Positions 35,605 through 48,548 are shown, numbered from the stretch's first letter. The stretch: 64,000 nucleotides of DNA from Anoplopoma fimbria (GCF_027596085.1 NC_072458.1:20408351-20472350), one strand, 5' to 3'. Numbers and translations: made by a program. The notes: generated from the letters alone by a model not told the origin.

Positions 35605-35850
35605 CAGGCCTTGGTCAAGCCCTACACCCCCGCCCGACCACTCCGCTCTGCTGCCTCGGGGCGACTGGTTGCCCCGTCGCTCAGAGGTCCCTGCGGCCGA
35701 TCCACCTGGTCACAGCTTTTTTCTGTCCTGGCCCCTCAGTGGTGGAATGAACTCCCCACTGACGTCAGGACAGCAGAGTCACTGCCCATCTTTAGGCGCA
35801 GGCTGAAAACTCACCTCTTCAAGAAGTACTACCCTGAGCCTTCCTCGTAG
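35605..35850 (+). pseudogene. LINE ORF2 C-terminal remnant
   Basis: About 81 residues after the breakpoint, with WWNELPTDVR and FRRRLKTHLFKKYY, the C-terminal signature of L2/CR1 LINE ORF2 proteins. The catalytic domains are absent. The frame is open to its natural stop, so this part is not strongly decayed, which suggests a fairly young insertion. Confidence 0.88.
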
Positions 35851-36016
35851 CACTTATTGCATTCGTATTAGTTGTTGCACTCACTGTATTCGTATCAGTT
35901 CGCTGCACTTATTGAATTCGTATTCGTTTACTGCACTTATCCTATTCGTAGTAGTTTGTAGCACTTATTGTATTCGTATTAGTCTGTTGCAATTATTGTT
36001 TTCGTAGTAATTTGCC
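35850..36016 (+). repeat. Six-unit 28-bp minisatellite in the LINE 3' UTR
   Basis: Units start at 35850, 35877, 35905, 35933, 35961 and 35989. They follow the pattern GCACTTATTGNATTCGTANT with variable ends. Internal divergence is about 15-30 percent by eye. Confidence 0.85.
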
Positions 36017-36192
36017 TCTGCACTATACTTTTGCTCTGGTTTATGCTTTAAGATGCTTGTTTAAGAAAGGAGATGCACTTATGACTTCTGGTGACTAGTA
36101 GTTCTCTTGAACACCTATGTTGAATACACAATTGGATAAAAGCGTCTGCTAAATGACTGTAATGTAATGTAATGTAATGTAATGTAATGTAA

Positions 36193-38226
36193 GCTAGTTA
36201 GCCAGACATGCTAATGCTGTCAGCCTAATTTAGAGTAGTAAACACACTGTTTTATCCATTTTTTTTACACTTTTGGCTTTGGAAAAGAAGCCATAAGGTC
36301 TGCACGCCTGGTGTTGCAAAGCTATGATTGTAAAGTCGTTGTTCCAGAGATGGGTTTTGTGTCTGGTCAATTAGTTCCTGCATAAATACCATCATAGCAT
36401 GATGTTCCCAAAGAAAAGGCCGAGGGAGCCTTTAACCACTTTAAGTTCAGCAGAGTTCAATACACGGGCCCTCTCTCCCTCAGTGCCATGATACTAACCA
36501 GATTACCTTCTGCCATTACGTCAGCCGCCAACAATCAATACGTACCATTAGTGCTAATCACTCTTTAATTAGTGATCAAGGCCCCGTTGGCCTCGTGTGT
36601 ATGTGTTCCTGTGTGTGTGTGTGTGTTTGGTCGGCGTTTTCGTGACATCCACCCACAGTGAACACTTCCAAGCGCTCAACGCTCTTATCATTGCAAAGCA
36701 GTGTAACACAGCCGATCAGATTACGCTTTAAAGAGATCTGAAGCGCTACCTGTTCCACCTGGGGCAGTCCCTCGTCTTTATCTAGAAAGCCAAAAAATTA
36801 ACAAAACCCACAACGCCCTATCATCCAGCTAAGGGATCTCCTTTCTTGTGGTGCTGGATTTCTCATCACAAGACAGCGAGACAACACGGATCAACTCAAA
36901 AAGCTCGCCGAGAAGAAAAGGAACGGGTTCGGGCTTCTCTTATTGCTCATACAGCGAGGCATTAGCAATGCCTCTTATACACTATGAATGATGCTCGGCG
37001 CAGACTGAAGTAGGGAGAAAGCTCTCGCCTTTGGGTATAAAGACGGTGAGCTTTGATTATTGATTCACTGTCTCTCTTCTTTACACATAAGGTAACATTT
37101 CGACCTGAAAGAACTTGCAAGCTTAAAAAAAAGAAGAGAGAGAATAGAAGAAAGGGGGTGAGTCCTCAGAGGGAAACACATGTCGGGGGAGTTAAACCCA
37201 AGCTGAAATGAAATCTAACAGTTTGGTGGAGAATAGGATGAAAAAAAGAGAAAGAAAAAGACAACAAATGAAGTTAGAGCGTCTGTTGTTTTATAGCTGT
37301 AAGAAAAAAGAAAAAAGGGAATGATATTCATTCATTTCTTTAAATTTGATTCATTCTGTTAAAAGCATGACTGTTCCAGGGTAATTTTATCAGAGTGTAA
37401 AAAACAAGAGCGCATCTCTCCTTAATTTATTATGTCTTTGAAGAGGTGGTAATGGTCTCTGTTGTTTTTTTTCTCATGTTATGTTGGTGCATTTACATAA
37501 TATGTTATGCCAAAAGATGAGGCAAATTTTTTTTTAGCTGTTTTTCTTTTTATGACCGAGGCTAAAAATACACAGGATGCTGCAACATAACGGCAACACA
37601 TGATGTTTTTTGATTGCCGGTTTAAGCTGCCCTCAAGTACAGTACTGGGATCAGTTTTCCCCCTGAAAACAAACATCTCAATCCTCTGGAGGAGGCGGAA
37701 TTTAAAACTGACCAGTTTCTCTGCTTCTATCCGCCTCGATTGTTTGTGGTGAAAGCAGCCGTCGAGGAGATTAAACTGCTCGATAGCAACCATTCCCAAA
37801 AAAAACCCCAAAAACACTTGAAAAACAAAAAAAAAAGCTTGACAATCCCTGCTCCCTTTTTTAATGCCTGGATTAAAATGCATTCTCATTTGTGTGAGAC
37901 GGTTTTGTTTTTTTCCCTGCTTGCCATTAAAAGAAATACAAAATATCTCCTCAGATTGTGGGATGAACAATGGCGAAACCCCACGTTCTTACGAGGCTTT
38001 AACAGCGCCGCAAAAGGCCGCGCTGTCCTGTCCCTACAAAAAAAAAGAAGAAGAAAAAGAAGAAGAGGTCTTAATTAGATTTGATCGTGAAGATGTATCG
38101 CTTGTTCTCGTGGTGGCCTCGCTTGTGTTTATTTCCTCCACTGATGCTTCAATTCACTGCGGCTCAAGGTCACCGTCTTTATCTGCCTCTTTCGCTGGGG
38201 ATTACTTTCTTACTTTTCTGCCCCTG

Positions 38227-38261
<35 letters not shown>

Positions 38262-40985
38262 TGGTTACAAAGGAAAGGGTTGAATGTGAGTGGTGGGCAA
38301 AACCATGTTGCTGAGCAGAACTGTCTATTATGGTGGGTGGGTGTGTTTTTGCGTGCAAGGGGGAGGTGGACGTCAGTGCAAAACCTATTAGTATGTCTGA
38401 GCCTGCATCTCCAAATCTTGTTACTCTGAACTGATGCAACAGGAATGCAATCGGACTCCCTCCCTCCCTCCCTCCCTCCCTGCCTGTCTCCCTCCCTCTC
38501 CCTCCCTCTCTCTCTACCAACTTTCCTCTAGCGCTCTCGCCCACTTACTCGCTACCTGCGCTCCTATTGCAGCTCCTCTTCCTCGCCCCGTGGACACACT
38601 GTTTTCCCTCTCCGTCGTTCCAATTCCCTCTCTCTCTTTCTCTCAATCACTGTCTCTGGGTGTCTTCTAATCTTTCTTTCTGTGTTGTTGTTGTTTTTGT
38701 TCACTCCTCTTCTTCCTGTAGCGGAATATTTTTCCTCTTTGAAATTGTTTTGTGCTGTCTAGCTCCCCATCACCTTGTAAATCGCTCCTTTACAGTAAAA
38801 ATAGAGTTTGCTTCTTCGAGGTGATGTCTTTCATGCCGTGTTTTGACAATTTCATTTTTTACTTTCTATCCTTTTATCTCGTGGCCACCTCTTTGTTATA
38901 CGTTTAGAGTATGATTAGTGTTGATTACTAAATATCCAAAATGTAGCAAGCTCTAGAATAATTAAAGTAAAGTGTTATGTGATTATTCATCCATAAATCT
39001 CACTGGATTTCTCCCCCACATGTTGATACAGTAAATAACTCCCATTGATGGGAAATCATTCCAGAAGGGACGGATCAAGACTGGAAAATGTATGTTTCAA
39101 GAGTAAATATATAGTTACTTTCAAGAAAGCTGAAAACAGCTGCAGGTGTTCTTTTCTATGAAGTGACCACAGAGCGGCCGGGTAGGTAAACATGACCTTC
39201 CTGAGTGTAGTTTACAGATGTCACATAAAAGGATTTCTGAGAAATTGAGTCCTCACTTTAAAAAGAAGACAAAAGAACCTTCATCTCTGGATGGAAAATA
39301 AACACCGCAGCTTTGCAAACTATTAAAAATAGCTTGCAATATAAGATCTAAATCTAAATGCAAATACATTACTACACCTTGTCCTTCAAAGTATGTTCTA
39401 TGTGTTCTGTTTCTATGACAACGCTTCATTCGTTTTAATTGTTTTTAACTGTTCCCATTTGTTCTCATACCTAATCAGTGAAATGGGTCACATGTCACTG
39501 CCTTCTAAAAATCAACACCAGCGGTTGCCTGGTAATGCAGCAGCACAACACTGCGTTTCATTTGTTATCTCACGAAAAAGTTAATCCTTACCTTGTGGGT
39601 GTTTTCCTCATAGAAGAAAGTCAAGCTGCAGGTTTCAATTTCCCTGTTTTACCTGTTACATGTCCTTCCGTTTTCACAGGAAACAACAATACTACTTAAT
39701 TGGGTTCAGGAAAATACCACGGTTTGGGTTAAAATAACGAAGATCTTGTGAAAGACATTTATAGATGTGAGTCGTTAGTCACTCAACCACGCTCTTTTCC
39801 TAAATCCAACTAAGTGGTTTAGTTTATTGGCTCTACATTCTCAAGACAGAAGTTATTTTCACTAAGTAGTAACTAGTTACTTCCTGACTTCCAAATTTGA
39901 CGCTAAGTTGTACATAGAGCATCATAGTTTGGAGCTCAGGAGCACTGAACAAGCGTTGTTTTTTGACGAGTTGCAAACTTGCAGCACATGCATCTTAACA
40001 TTTTTAAAGTAAATATGGTAAAATGAACGTCTTCTACAGCGAACTTCTGTTTTGCTTGCAATTTGTCTACAGAACCGACTACAGTTTCGAAGAGCAAAGG
40101 AAACTCCAGAGAGGATGATGCATGGTTTGGTCTATGAAGAACTTCGGGACATTTATTTTTCTCCACTGTAAACAAATACAACGAATCAAAAAATGTAAAA
40201 AAATAAAAAAATCAGCTTTCTGAGTGTTGCTTCGACAGGATTAAACGCAACAGTTAAACAAGCCAGACTGCAGTGATCCGTTGATCAGAAAAGCTCCGGA
40301 AGTAATGCGTGTTGGCTCTTATCTTTAGCCTATATGTCAGCTCACAATGGTGTCAAAGTCATGGTGGTAACATATCCATCATCCCAGTGGGAAACCCAGT
40401 GCTCCCAGTCAGCATAAATCCCCCCTGCACCTACAATTGACTCCCCCTCTTTGTCTGGAGAGTCTCCCCACCACAGGGTTCTTTTTCTAATACTCTGTAT
40501 TCCCAACATGGATTGTCACCGCTCCCTTTAAAGCATACGGAGTCCCATGGGGGGGAAACGTCCTCCCGACCCACCTCCCCCTGTCACCACACCCCGACGA
40601 TGCTGCGCTCTCCCTGGGGAGTGCGGGACTTGTCTCCCCTAGAGTCGGATAAGTTATAGAATGTGCCATCCCCTTCCTCAATAATAATTCATGGGCTGCA
40701 TTGTCACTGGTGGGGCCTATATCTTTTTATTGTATTTTATTGACACGTATCTAATATCTGTCCGCTCTGAAATGCATGTTTCCATTGTTAAGATCCGCCG
40801 TTTCTTTGTGATGAACTACTTCATCATGTTCACACGGAGAGGCTGTGATTAAATGTGTGTTGTTTTATGACGACGGTGTAATTGAGGGGAGGGTGTAATA
40901 AAAGTTGCCCAAGGCTTTTTTTTTTTTTTTTTTTTTTTTTCGTTTTCAGCTGGTGAATGTAGAAAGGGCTAAATAAGAAGTGGGC
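36193..40985. other. Intergenic sequence with several complex blocks
   Basis: No gene recognised. Pyrimidine-rich CCCT tracts lie near 38457-38520, a CT/AC array at 38229-38261 and a T run at 40917-40940. Enhancer-like textured segments occur at about 36840-37100 (listed separately) and 37620-37790. Phrases near 39690-39840 (GGTTTGGGTTAAAATAACG) resemble a dispersed fish repeat. Confidence 0.45.
36840..37100. promoter_or_regulatory. Candidate conserved noncoding element
   Basis: Non-repetitive, balanced composition, with GGCATTAGCAATGCCTC (a near-perfect palindrome around ATTAGCAAT) and GAGCTTTGATTATTGATTC, which contains a TCF/LEF-like CTTTGAT and ATTGATT homeodomain words. Judged by eye only. 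Confidence 0.3.
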
Positions 40986-41740
40986 TCCTGGAAATATAGA
41001 AGGGTTTTCCTTACAACTCCCCTGGCTCGCCTGCAACGCCGCGGCTCTCAGATTTGAAAAACAGAGCAGGCGTCACGCACACAACAGCCGTCAATTGTAT
41101 CCCGTCTGGGGATTTCATGAAACAACCCGAATGCAGAAGTCATAAATCTGGCTGAAATTGGTCTTATATGAGGCCAAATAAAGCATTCGAGCTCCAGCGC
41201 TGTTTGCATTACAATGTCTGCTCACTCTTGGTTGGACCCAGGGTGCAGCAGGCGAGAAAAAGCATGTAACATATAATTTAGGATATGCATTATACATGCT
41301 GTGCGAGCAAGAAATCATGTCACACAGGGGCGCGAGGCGTGCACCGACAAAATATACATACACACACACACACGTGCAAGACATCAGAAACGAAACAATA
41401 GCAAGGAGGTAAATCATTTACCTAACATTGCCCTTGAGAGAGAGCGTAAAATCATTTATATGAGGCCCAGACAAAAACCTAGTGCTCGATATGGAGACGG
41501 AGCACTGCACTCACACACAGTGTCACTGTCATCCGCCGCCGCGTATCACAGAGGCCAGGAGTTATCAGCCTGTTATTGGGTTAACACGGCCCTGCTATGC
41601 GGCGCTATCGGATCCACTTTGAGGAGAGTGAAATAGAGGCAGCCGGCGTGAATGAGTGCTGAGAAATGAGATTTCGCTCCAAACTGGGGAAATATTATTA
41701 TACGGAGTCAAGAATTTCCTCATTACAGAGAGATTTTCCG
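40986..41740. promoter_or_regulatory. Candidate conserved noncoding element cluster
   Basis: About 750 bases, non-repetitive except for a small AC run at 41359-41373. Textured words include CATAAATCTGGCTGAAATTG, TTTGCATTACAATGTC (POU/SOX-like), AAATCATTTACCTAACATTG and GCGTAAAATCATTTATATG. No coding frame was found. It resembles conserved vertebrate enhancers, and alignment is needed. Confidence 0.38.
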
Positions 41741-43830
41741 CTTGGGGTTTTTCCTCAGCCTCGCACAGAAGCATTCTCCCACCTCTGCCTTTGACTTGAC
41801 TGTATGAGTGTAGGCAGCCGAGCCTGCCTTCAATTATTCACCTATGACGGCTTTTCAACTCAAGACGATCCCCGGCTCTCCTCCCCCCCCTCCCTCCCCC
41901 TCCCTCCCTCCTCCCCTCCCACGTGTCGCGCTTTGCTCAGCCCAACTTTTCCTCTCGTCCTTTCTTTCTCCTTCACTTCTCTTTTTCCGCCTCTTTTCAC
42001 CCCTTGTCTGCCTTCCTTTCATGCCTCAAACCTTTCATCCTCTCCTGCAACCCCCCCCCCCCCACCACCACCACCACCACCGCTAACCCTCACCCGCCAC
42101 CATCTCTCCCCTCTTTACATCCCTCCCAATCTTTAGGTATCCCATCTCTACTTGACAAGCAATGGGTGTGTCTCTCCCCCATTCACTCACCTCCACCCTC
42201 CAAACCCCATACCGCCGACGCTCTTCCCACCACACAATCTGCTCTCATGTCAGGGAAACCTGTAGGCATCCGAGTGCTACTTTTGATCATTGCTTTTTTT
42301 TCGCTGGGAGCACTCATCGCCTTGCTCTGCCTTGGGGTGGCAAGGAGTGAAAGAATGAAAGGCAGAGCAGAGAGTAAAGTTATGTCAAGTCTGGCTTGAC
42401 ATGTGCAACCAGGCAGCTGCTGTATGCAGCGGAGAGCCGAGTTGGCACATGCAGCTCACAGCGCCGAGCAGTAAATAAACCTCCCGATAGAGCTTTTGTG
42501 TACAGCACAATGCGCGATGACAAACACGCTCTCTTTTATTGAGGTAACACAATTTTCCAGCTATTCAGGTGTAATTGAATGGAAGATAATAAGGAAGAAG
42601 ATACAGGAAAGTGCTCCCACACAGCATCAAATCAGGTCAGACTGTAACAACTCTGACACCTCCTCCTCCTCCAGACAATAAGCGCACATTTGACTAGGCT
42701 AGGCTCTCTAATGCAGTTATGAGAAGCATTTCTTTATGTAGTCTGTGGTGATTTGTGCTTGGTACGTGGACAAACAGTAATTTAATAGTAGTAAAAATGC
42801 AGTGATGGGATGGATTTCACAGAATAGGACGTATCTGATCCATAGTCCAAAAATGATATTAAAAAAATGTCATGATATCCCATCCATTTATTCAAAACGC
42901 ATCCCAACAGTACATTTTCTAAGGAGGAAAAGTACCGATACAACTACTTTAAAAGGCACTTTTACACACAAGGAGTTTCAGTGGCGTTCATAAGTCAACT
43001 GTGTTTCAAGTGTCAGAAAAGCTCCTATTTGAATCGATACAGCTGTCAACAGTGACCGCGTGTTGTACTCTGAGCGCTGCCAACACGCGGGTGACCTACA
43101 CTCCATACTGTGCTTGAATGCATCCTGTGTAGACACAGAGGACAGAAGCTGCTGCTGCTCTGCTAATGGGCTGCTCATGATAGCGGGACGTGGATTGTAG
43201 AGGTCAACAGGTTCAAGTATGAAGCACCTAGTGGTCAGGCGCATATTGACAACAACAACTTTGCTGAATACATTTTTTAGTTTCTTTATATGATATTCAG
43301 AGTATTAATATGGCTGTAATCAACCATGTTCTGTACATTGTGAAGATAAAGTGGACTACCTGAGCAGAGAAGGTCAGTCTCTGTGCTTGGTGTACACAGC
43401 CGTGCCGGCCTGCAGGGCCTTTTAGTGCATGCATGTGTGTCCCAATGGTTAGCTCACGGCCACCTCTCTGCACTGCGGTCATATGGCGGTTACAGATGAT
43501 AAAGCTGTCCAGACCCAAGCCGTTGTCACGGTATCGTAGTGCCCACCCTCAGGTTCACACTGTTAGCTCTGTCAGCACTGTTGTTGTTGTTGTTGTTGTT
43601 GTTTGTTTGTTAATGCCGTTAGCACCACTTGTTAACAGCATGGTTAATCGCCACATTGAGACCATAGAAAATACACGAAAGTAGTCTCAGTGATGTCACC
43701 CACACAGAGTTGTTTTTAAACTCAAAGTAGGTGGCTCCGGCTGTCACCTCCTTAGCTGTGATGACACAGCCAAACGCCAGAGTAATCTGAGAGAAAAGAG
43801 AGTGTGGCAATTTAGCACCTGGATGACTTT
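41741..43830. other. Intergenic sequence
   Basis: Pyrimidine-rich 41870-42130 (source of Pro/Ser/Phe ORFs), then complex sequence at 42290-42690 including the 8-bp-arm inverted repeat at 42382-42402. A GTT array lies at 43581-43602. No gene recognised. Confidence 0.45.
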
Positions 43831-43990
43831 ATTTCTGATGTAAAGTTGGGCATTTTAACATGGAGGTCTATGGAGATTGACTTGATTATGAAGGAAGCCT
43901 AAAGTGGACATTTCACTGGAGTTTTTGATATTTTCATGCTGGCTTCATTTCTCAGCACCGGAGGTTGCCGCGTGGTTCAGAGCCGTGTGG
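43831..43990 (-). repeat. Dispersed repeat, TGAGAAATGAAGCCA family, copy 3
   Basis: The minus strand reads GGCAACCTCCGGTGCTGAG, AAATGAAGCCAGCATG, GTCCACTTTAGGC, GTCAATCTCCATAGACC and CCCAACTTTACAT. The order matches copy 1 at 16255. The element abuts the perfect hairpin at 43992-44028. Confidence 0.65.
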
Positions 43991-43991
43991 A

Positions 43992-44028
43992 TGCAATATA
44001 CTGTATATAATATTTACAGTATATTGCA
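43992..44028. repeat. Perfect inverted repeat, 14-bp arms
   Basis: Left arm TGCAATATACTGTA, nine-base AT spacer, right arm TACAGTATATTGCA. It lies one base beyond the dispersed repeat. Confidence 0.95.
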
Positions 44029-44915
44029 GCAACTCAACCATGTCACAAATCATAGGTATATGTAGGCTAATTGTGTTAATGCAGTGAAATTCATGGCAAT
44101 TTCCAACGCTTCCAGTGTTTTAATGCTCATCATGGTCATCTAAGAATGGGAGAGGTTTTTTGGGGGGTTTTTTGTCATCTAATGTCATATTAAAAGACTA
44201 AAACACAGAGATGCTATGCTTCATGGGAAAAACCACAATTTGGATTGTATGCATGCTACAACACATTTGAGACATATCTCTGTCCTGGATCAAGTCTACT
44301 TGCATTTCTATTCCAACTGATTGCATGATATATTCATTATGATAAAATGTGTTTGCCTTAAGCAAGTGTTGAAACTTTTTTATGGGAGCTCCACTGTTTC
44401 CATTCAGTCCGTCTAATTCAATACCTCATAAAAGACTTGGTGGAAGTCCCAGCTATTGACGATACCATTTCTAATGTTCTCAACGGTATGTGCCAAAGGG
44501 TAGAAATCAAAGAAATACACAAAATCATCTCTCATGATTATCCAGATAAAGTGAAAATGAAACACTTGACGTGCAAGAAAGAGGGATTTTTTTTCTCGAC
44601 TGTGAAAATCAGTTTAATGTGTTGCTTCACCGAATACAATCCAAAAGGAAAATAGGGTGTTAGAGATGCTTAGAGAAAAATAAAAAGAGTTCTCTGAGCT
44701 CGGCCAGCAGCATGGCGCGAGTAAAGTTCACACAGCTCCAGTCTCAGAGGCATAAAAATCTAACAGAGGTGTTAAACTTTGGACGACCTGCAGGACACGC
44801 TGCATAAAACAGCAGTAAATTATGCCAATGAGGAGAAGTGCAGACTGCTGGAAATAAAAAGTTATGGATGTGGCTGAGAGTGTGAGACGAAAATGTGCAC
44901 GTACAACCCCCCTGC

Positions 44916-44975
<60 letters not shown>

Positions 44976-46626
44976 CCTCCTCTGTCTGTCAGGTGTGGAA
45001 TAAAAGGTTATGAGTCTGGATGAGAACATAGTGATTGAAACGACCCGAGCTTTTTATCATATTCCCAGAACAGGCCTTGCATCACCGGCACACTTAACAA
45101 CACATTGAAAGTTCCTTCAATAGAACATAAGAAGTATTCTTGCTGTACATAAACTGTGAAGTCACACTGAAAAGGATGTCTTCACAATGTCTGTTAACGT
45201 GACTTAGAATGATGTGAAAAGGATAAAAACAAGGGCACCGGCAAAGGCCTTGATGCAGCAAACTAAACCTCACAGGAGAGACACACAATAGACACACATA
45301 AAGCCCTATTAATGAAGGAAATGTATGGAACTCCATCTAAAAGAGGAGATAAACCTACTTCAGATTGTATTTAATTTGAAACTAGAAAGGTGCATTCAGT
45401 GGTGTGCAGACCTCCACCAAGGGTAGCTGCAAGAAACACACAATTGGCTAACCCTTCTATAGAAACAAACCTGTAAGGTGTCATGAAGAGTATCCAATGA
45501 ATGCAGGCATTCAGCTTGATCTTGTCATACAATCTTGCCAAAAACTAAATTAAACTGACCAAAGTTTGGGCGAGGTACAGCAGTGTGTGTACTGGTTGTA
45601 CCATTAGCTGTTATCAGCAGTATATGGCAGTATAAAGCAGGCAATAAAAGGTGTTTTGAGATAGTGTGAGAGACCGCGACCATGTGAGGTCCCCTAGGCA
45701 TGCAGCCAAAAATGTCCACCCGCAAATATTATGCAGTTTGCTGCAGCAGAATGTGAAATTAGCCGTGGACAGACACAGAGGTGCACACTCACGAACGAAC
45801 GAACGCATGCATGCACGTGACGAATTTCATAATCTTCCCGGATTGTCTTTTGAATCAGAAAATGTGTCCTAGTGGACTTTAGTCACATTATACCACTCAC
45901 TTTGACACTCTCACCGTGTTTCTTCACCCTCTCAACTGTCAGCTATGAAATAAAGGCAAAATGGTACTACTTTACAGAGATGTCAAAAGGCTTTTGGAAA
46001 GAGGTCTGTTGGCGGTACTGCTCTCTTTTCAGAAACACATAAATATTGAATTACTGAACACCTGGAGGGCCAACAGGCTCCAACAATAACTAACATTGCT
46101 AACATGACATATGTTTAAAGATGCATAGTGGAATAACCTTTTGTAATGACTGTGGGGAGGCTTCAGTTACTTAGCTAAGAATATTCAACTCAACAGCATC
46201 ATTTTAAATGCATAGCTTTAAAGGATAGTATTGCTGATTTTTCTGGTTTTAAGGCCCACTCACACCAGGAAGTGTCACAACGAAATACATTTGCACTTCT
46301 TCGTGAAATGTTTCTAGAAGCTGGGTGATGTAGTGACTTCTTGTAGGACGAGTTGGAAAAGCTAGTTGGAAAAGCTGCAGAGCTAACCGCTACAAAAGCT
46401 AGCCAGCTGGGAGTATGCCGGTGATCCACCATTGTCACAATAGCTCTGCCTAACTCAGTTTGCATTTAGCATGCTAGTTAGCTTGGGCGCTAACAGGACA
46501 ATAACTTAATTTACAGTAATAAAATAGAAATCTGTACCTATAAACCATGCCACTGTTGCGGAGCAGTTAATACCAACATAGTGGATGTTCAAAGGAAATG
46601 AAAATTTAAAAAATCACCAAATTATC
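44029..46626. other. Intergenic sequence, no gene recognised
   Basis: Unique sequence, with an AC array at 44917-44973. A tetranucleotide GAAC/GCAT run lies near 45793-45815. No exon or mobile element was identified. Confidence 0.5.
44917..44973. repeat. (AC)n microsatellite
   Basis: About 28 pure units. Confidence 0.96.
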
Positions 46627-46835
46627 AAGAGGTGGATTACGTGTAATACTTCAACCTGAACCCGCTGTGTACTGTGGCCAATGTCAAGACCAGAGCTCGC
46701 CTTTCATTTAACGAGCATGAACTTTGTGCTGCGGTGGTGAATGAAAAGAGCATTTGATTCACTTTATGTGCATGCTGATTTGCCATTTGTACCACATATA
46801 TCAGCATCCCTGTAGGTCTGGAGCATACTGTATGT
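46627..46835. repeat. 209-bp duplicated segment, copy A
   Basis: Identical to 48797-49005 except for two substitutions (C versus A at 46712/48882, A versus C at 46741/48911), with no gaps. Sequence directly to its right (46836-47010, including GCTGCTATTATTCATTAAAA and GGGGGACTTTTAATGAG) has enhancer-like texture, so copy A is probably the original context. No ORF or recognisable element lies inside. Confidence 0.97.
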
Positions 46836-48053
46836 TTTTTAGCTGCTATTATTCATTAAAACAAGTCTCTTAATGCTGCAGAGAGGAAGAGTACAAAATA
46901 ACGGGGGACTTTTAATGAGAAGAATACAGGAAATGAAATGTGTTTATACACCATTTTTACAGCCATTTCTTTGACCACTAATCACATCCATGGTTACAAA
47001 CACCTTCAAGAGAGTAGCCCTGCTGTAATGGAGACGCAAACCCTGCTGTGCTGACGCGCTGAAGCAAACCTAGTCAAGCCGAGCCAGCACATATATATAT
47101 GGACAAAGGCCAGTAGATGTACATTGTACACACACTACCTTCCAGGCCTCCATTGGTTTTCAATTTATTTCAAATTTGAATCACGCTTGAGGTGGGTAAT
47201 CCTTCACAATAAAGAAAATTGACAAAGTATCATTATTATTGTGTAGTAGGCTGACTCTGGTAGTGCCTAGTTTAACAGCTATACTTCTGTGGTGCATCAA
47301 TTATGCTTCATGGTCCAATATTTGAAAGCTGGCTGAAAATCACTGCATTCCTTTGAAACATGCTGTGTTATATCTAAAAAGAAAACTAATCTTTTTGCAT
47401 TAAAAGATCAGCAGATCTTAGCGCATCTTCTAAGATGGCAAGAGAAAGTTTTCACATTACAGTGTGGTCATCAATTCAAACCAAAGAAATGCGTGGTTTT
47501 CTTTGGAAAATGGAAAAGCATCTGTGTTGAGATCTATTGAACTCTTTACTTAAAAGTTGATTTTCTTCTTCTAACCATTCACAATGATGAAGTGTCTGTC
47601 TGCTGTCGCCTCTTTAACAAAAATGTGTTAATAATCACAATAAGAGTCAATCTGGTTGGTGATAGAAACAGTTACACGGCTGACTTCACACGTTTAGTTT
47701 TTTCCTCTCCTGCCATCCTTCCTCCTTCACCTCTTCTGTCTTGAGTGAGCCATTTAGCCGTTGGACTCTGGGAACTGTCAGAGTCCCCGCTCATCTGAGA
47801 CTGAAAGCCACTTATTTACCGCCTCCTCCACCTCCTTCCTTCCTTCTCCCCCCTCTCTGTATTCCACTCACTGTTACCTCGCTCCCCTTCAACTCCCACG
47901 GATTGCAAGGTTCGCGACACAGCCGACCTGTTGTTTTTTCTTTTCGGTTTCGCCGAATGCCCGCCACTCGCCCTTGCAATCAAAGTTAATGAGCAAAGTC
48001 ACAATGACCGTCTCACGCAATCAGAGGACAAATAGTGACACTCCCTTAGTACG

Positions 48054-48056
<3 letters not shown>

Positions 48057-48151
<95 letters not shown>
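48057..48151. repeat. (AC)n microsatellite, about 47 units
   Basis: Pure AC array. Confidence 0.97.
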
Positions 48152-48152
<1 letters not shown>

Positions 48153-48547
48153 CCACAGCCTAAACTTTTATGGGTGAGTGGTTTTACAAGCTTAAATGGG
48201 TTCTTAAGTACAGGGTTTATACCTATTGAGACCAGAACTACATCAGTCACTCTGTCATTACTGAGCACACACGCACGTCACAGCTGACTGTGTGTGCACA
48301 TTTTGTGACCATGATGGATTTCTCCTGTCTTCCCCTCGTTCCTCTCATACCCCACTTTCCACCTCTCCCTCTCTTCTACCAACACTAATCCCTCCATCCA
48401 TCCATCCCTCCCTCTGTCCCCGACCATCCAGAGTTCACCGTTGGTGGGGCTGCTGTGTGTTTTGGCAGGTCACACTGAGCCTCTCGCGGTCCAACCAGCG
48501 TCGCCTCAGCGTGGGCTGGAAAACCTCACAGTGTTCGCCGTGGGCCA

Positions 48548-48548
<1 letters not shown>

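Larger units (their letters stand above)
35605..36192 (+). mobile_element. 5'-truncated L2-clade LINE, 3' end
   Basis: Carries the C-terminal end of the reverse-transcriptase ORF, a stop at 35848-35850, a 3' UTR with six 28-bp tandem units, and the tail GATAAAAGCGTCTGCTAAAT followed by seven TGTAA units ending at 36192. The strand, the (TGTAA)n end and the tail sequence are characteristic of the fish/eel L2 clade. The 5' truncation is typical of target-primed reverse transcription. It cannot be autonomous because the endonuclease and polymerase domains are missing. Confidence 0.92.

Noticed and set aside
35850..36016. Regularly spaced repeats resembling a CRISPR array
   Set aside because: The units are head-to-tail and diverged, with no unique spacers, and lie in a LINE 3' UTR of a vertebrate genome.
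37479..37970. 163-codon minus-strand ORF
   Set aside because: No domain or signal recognised; AT-rich chance frame.
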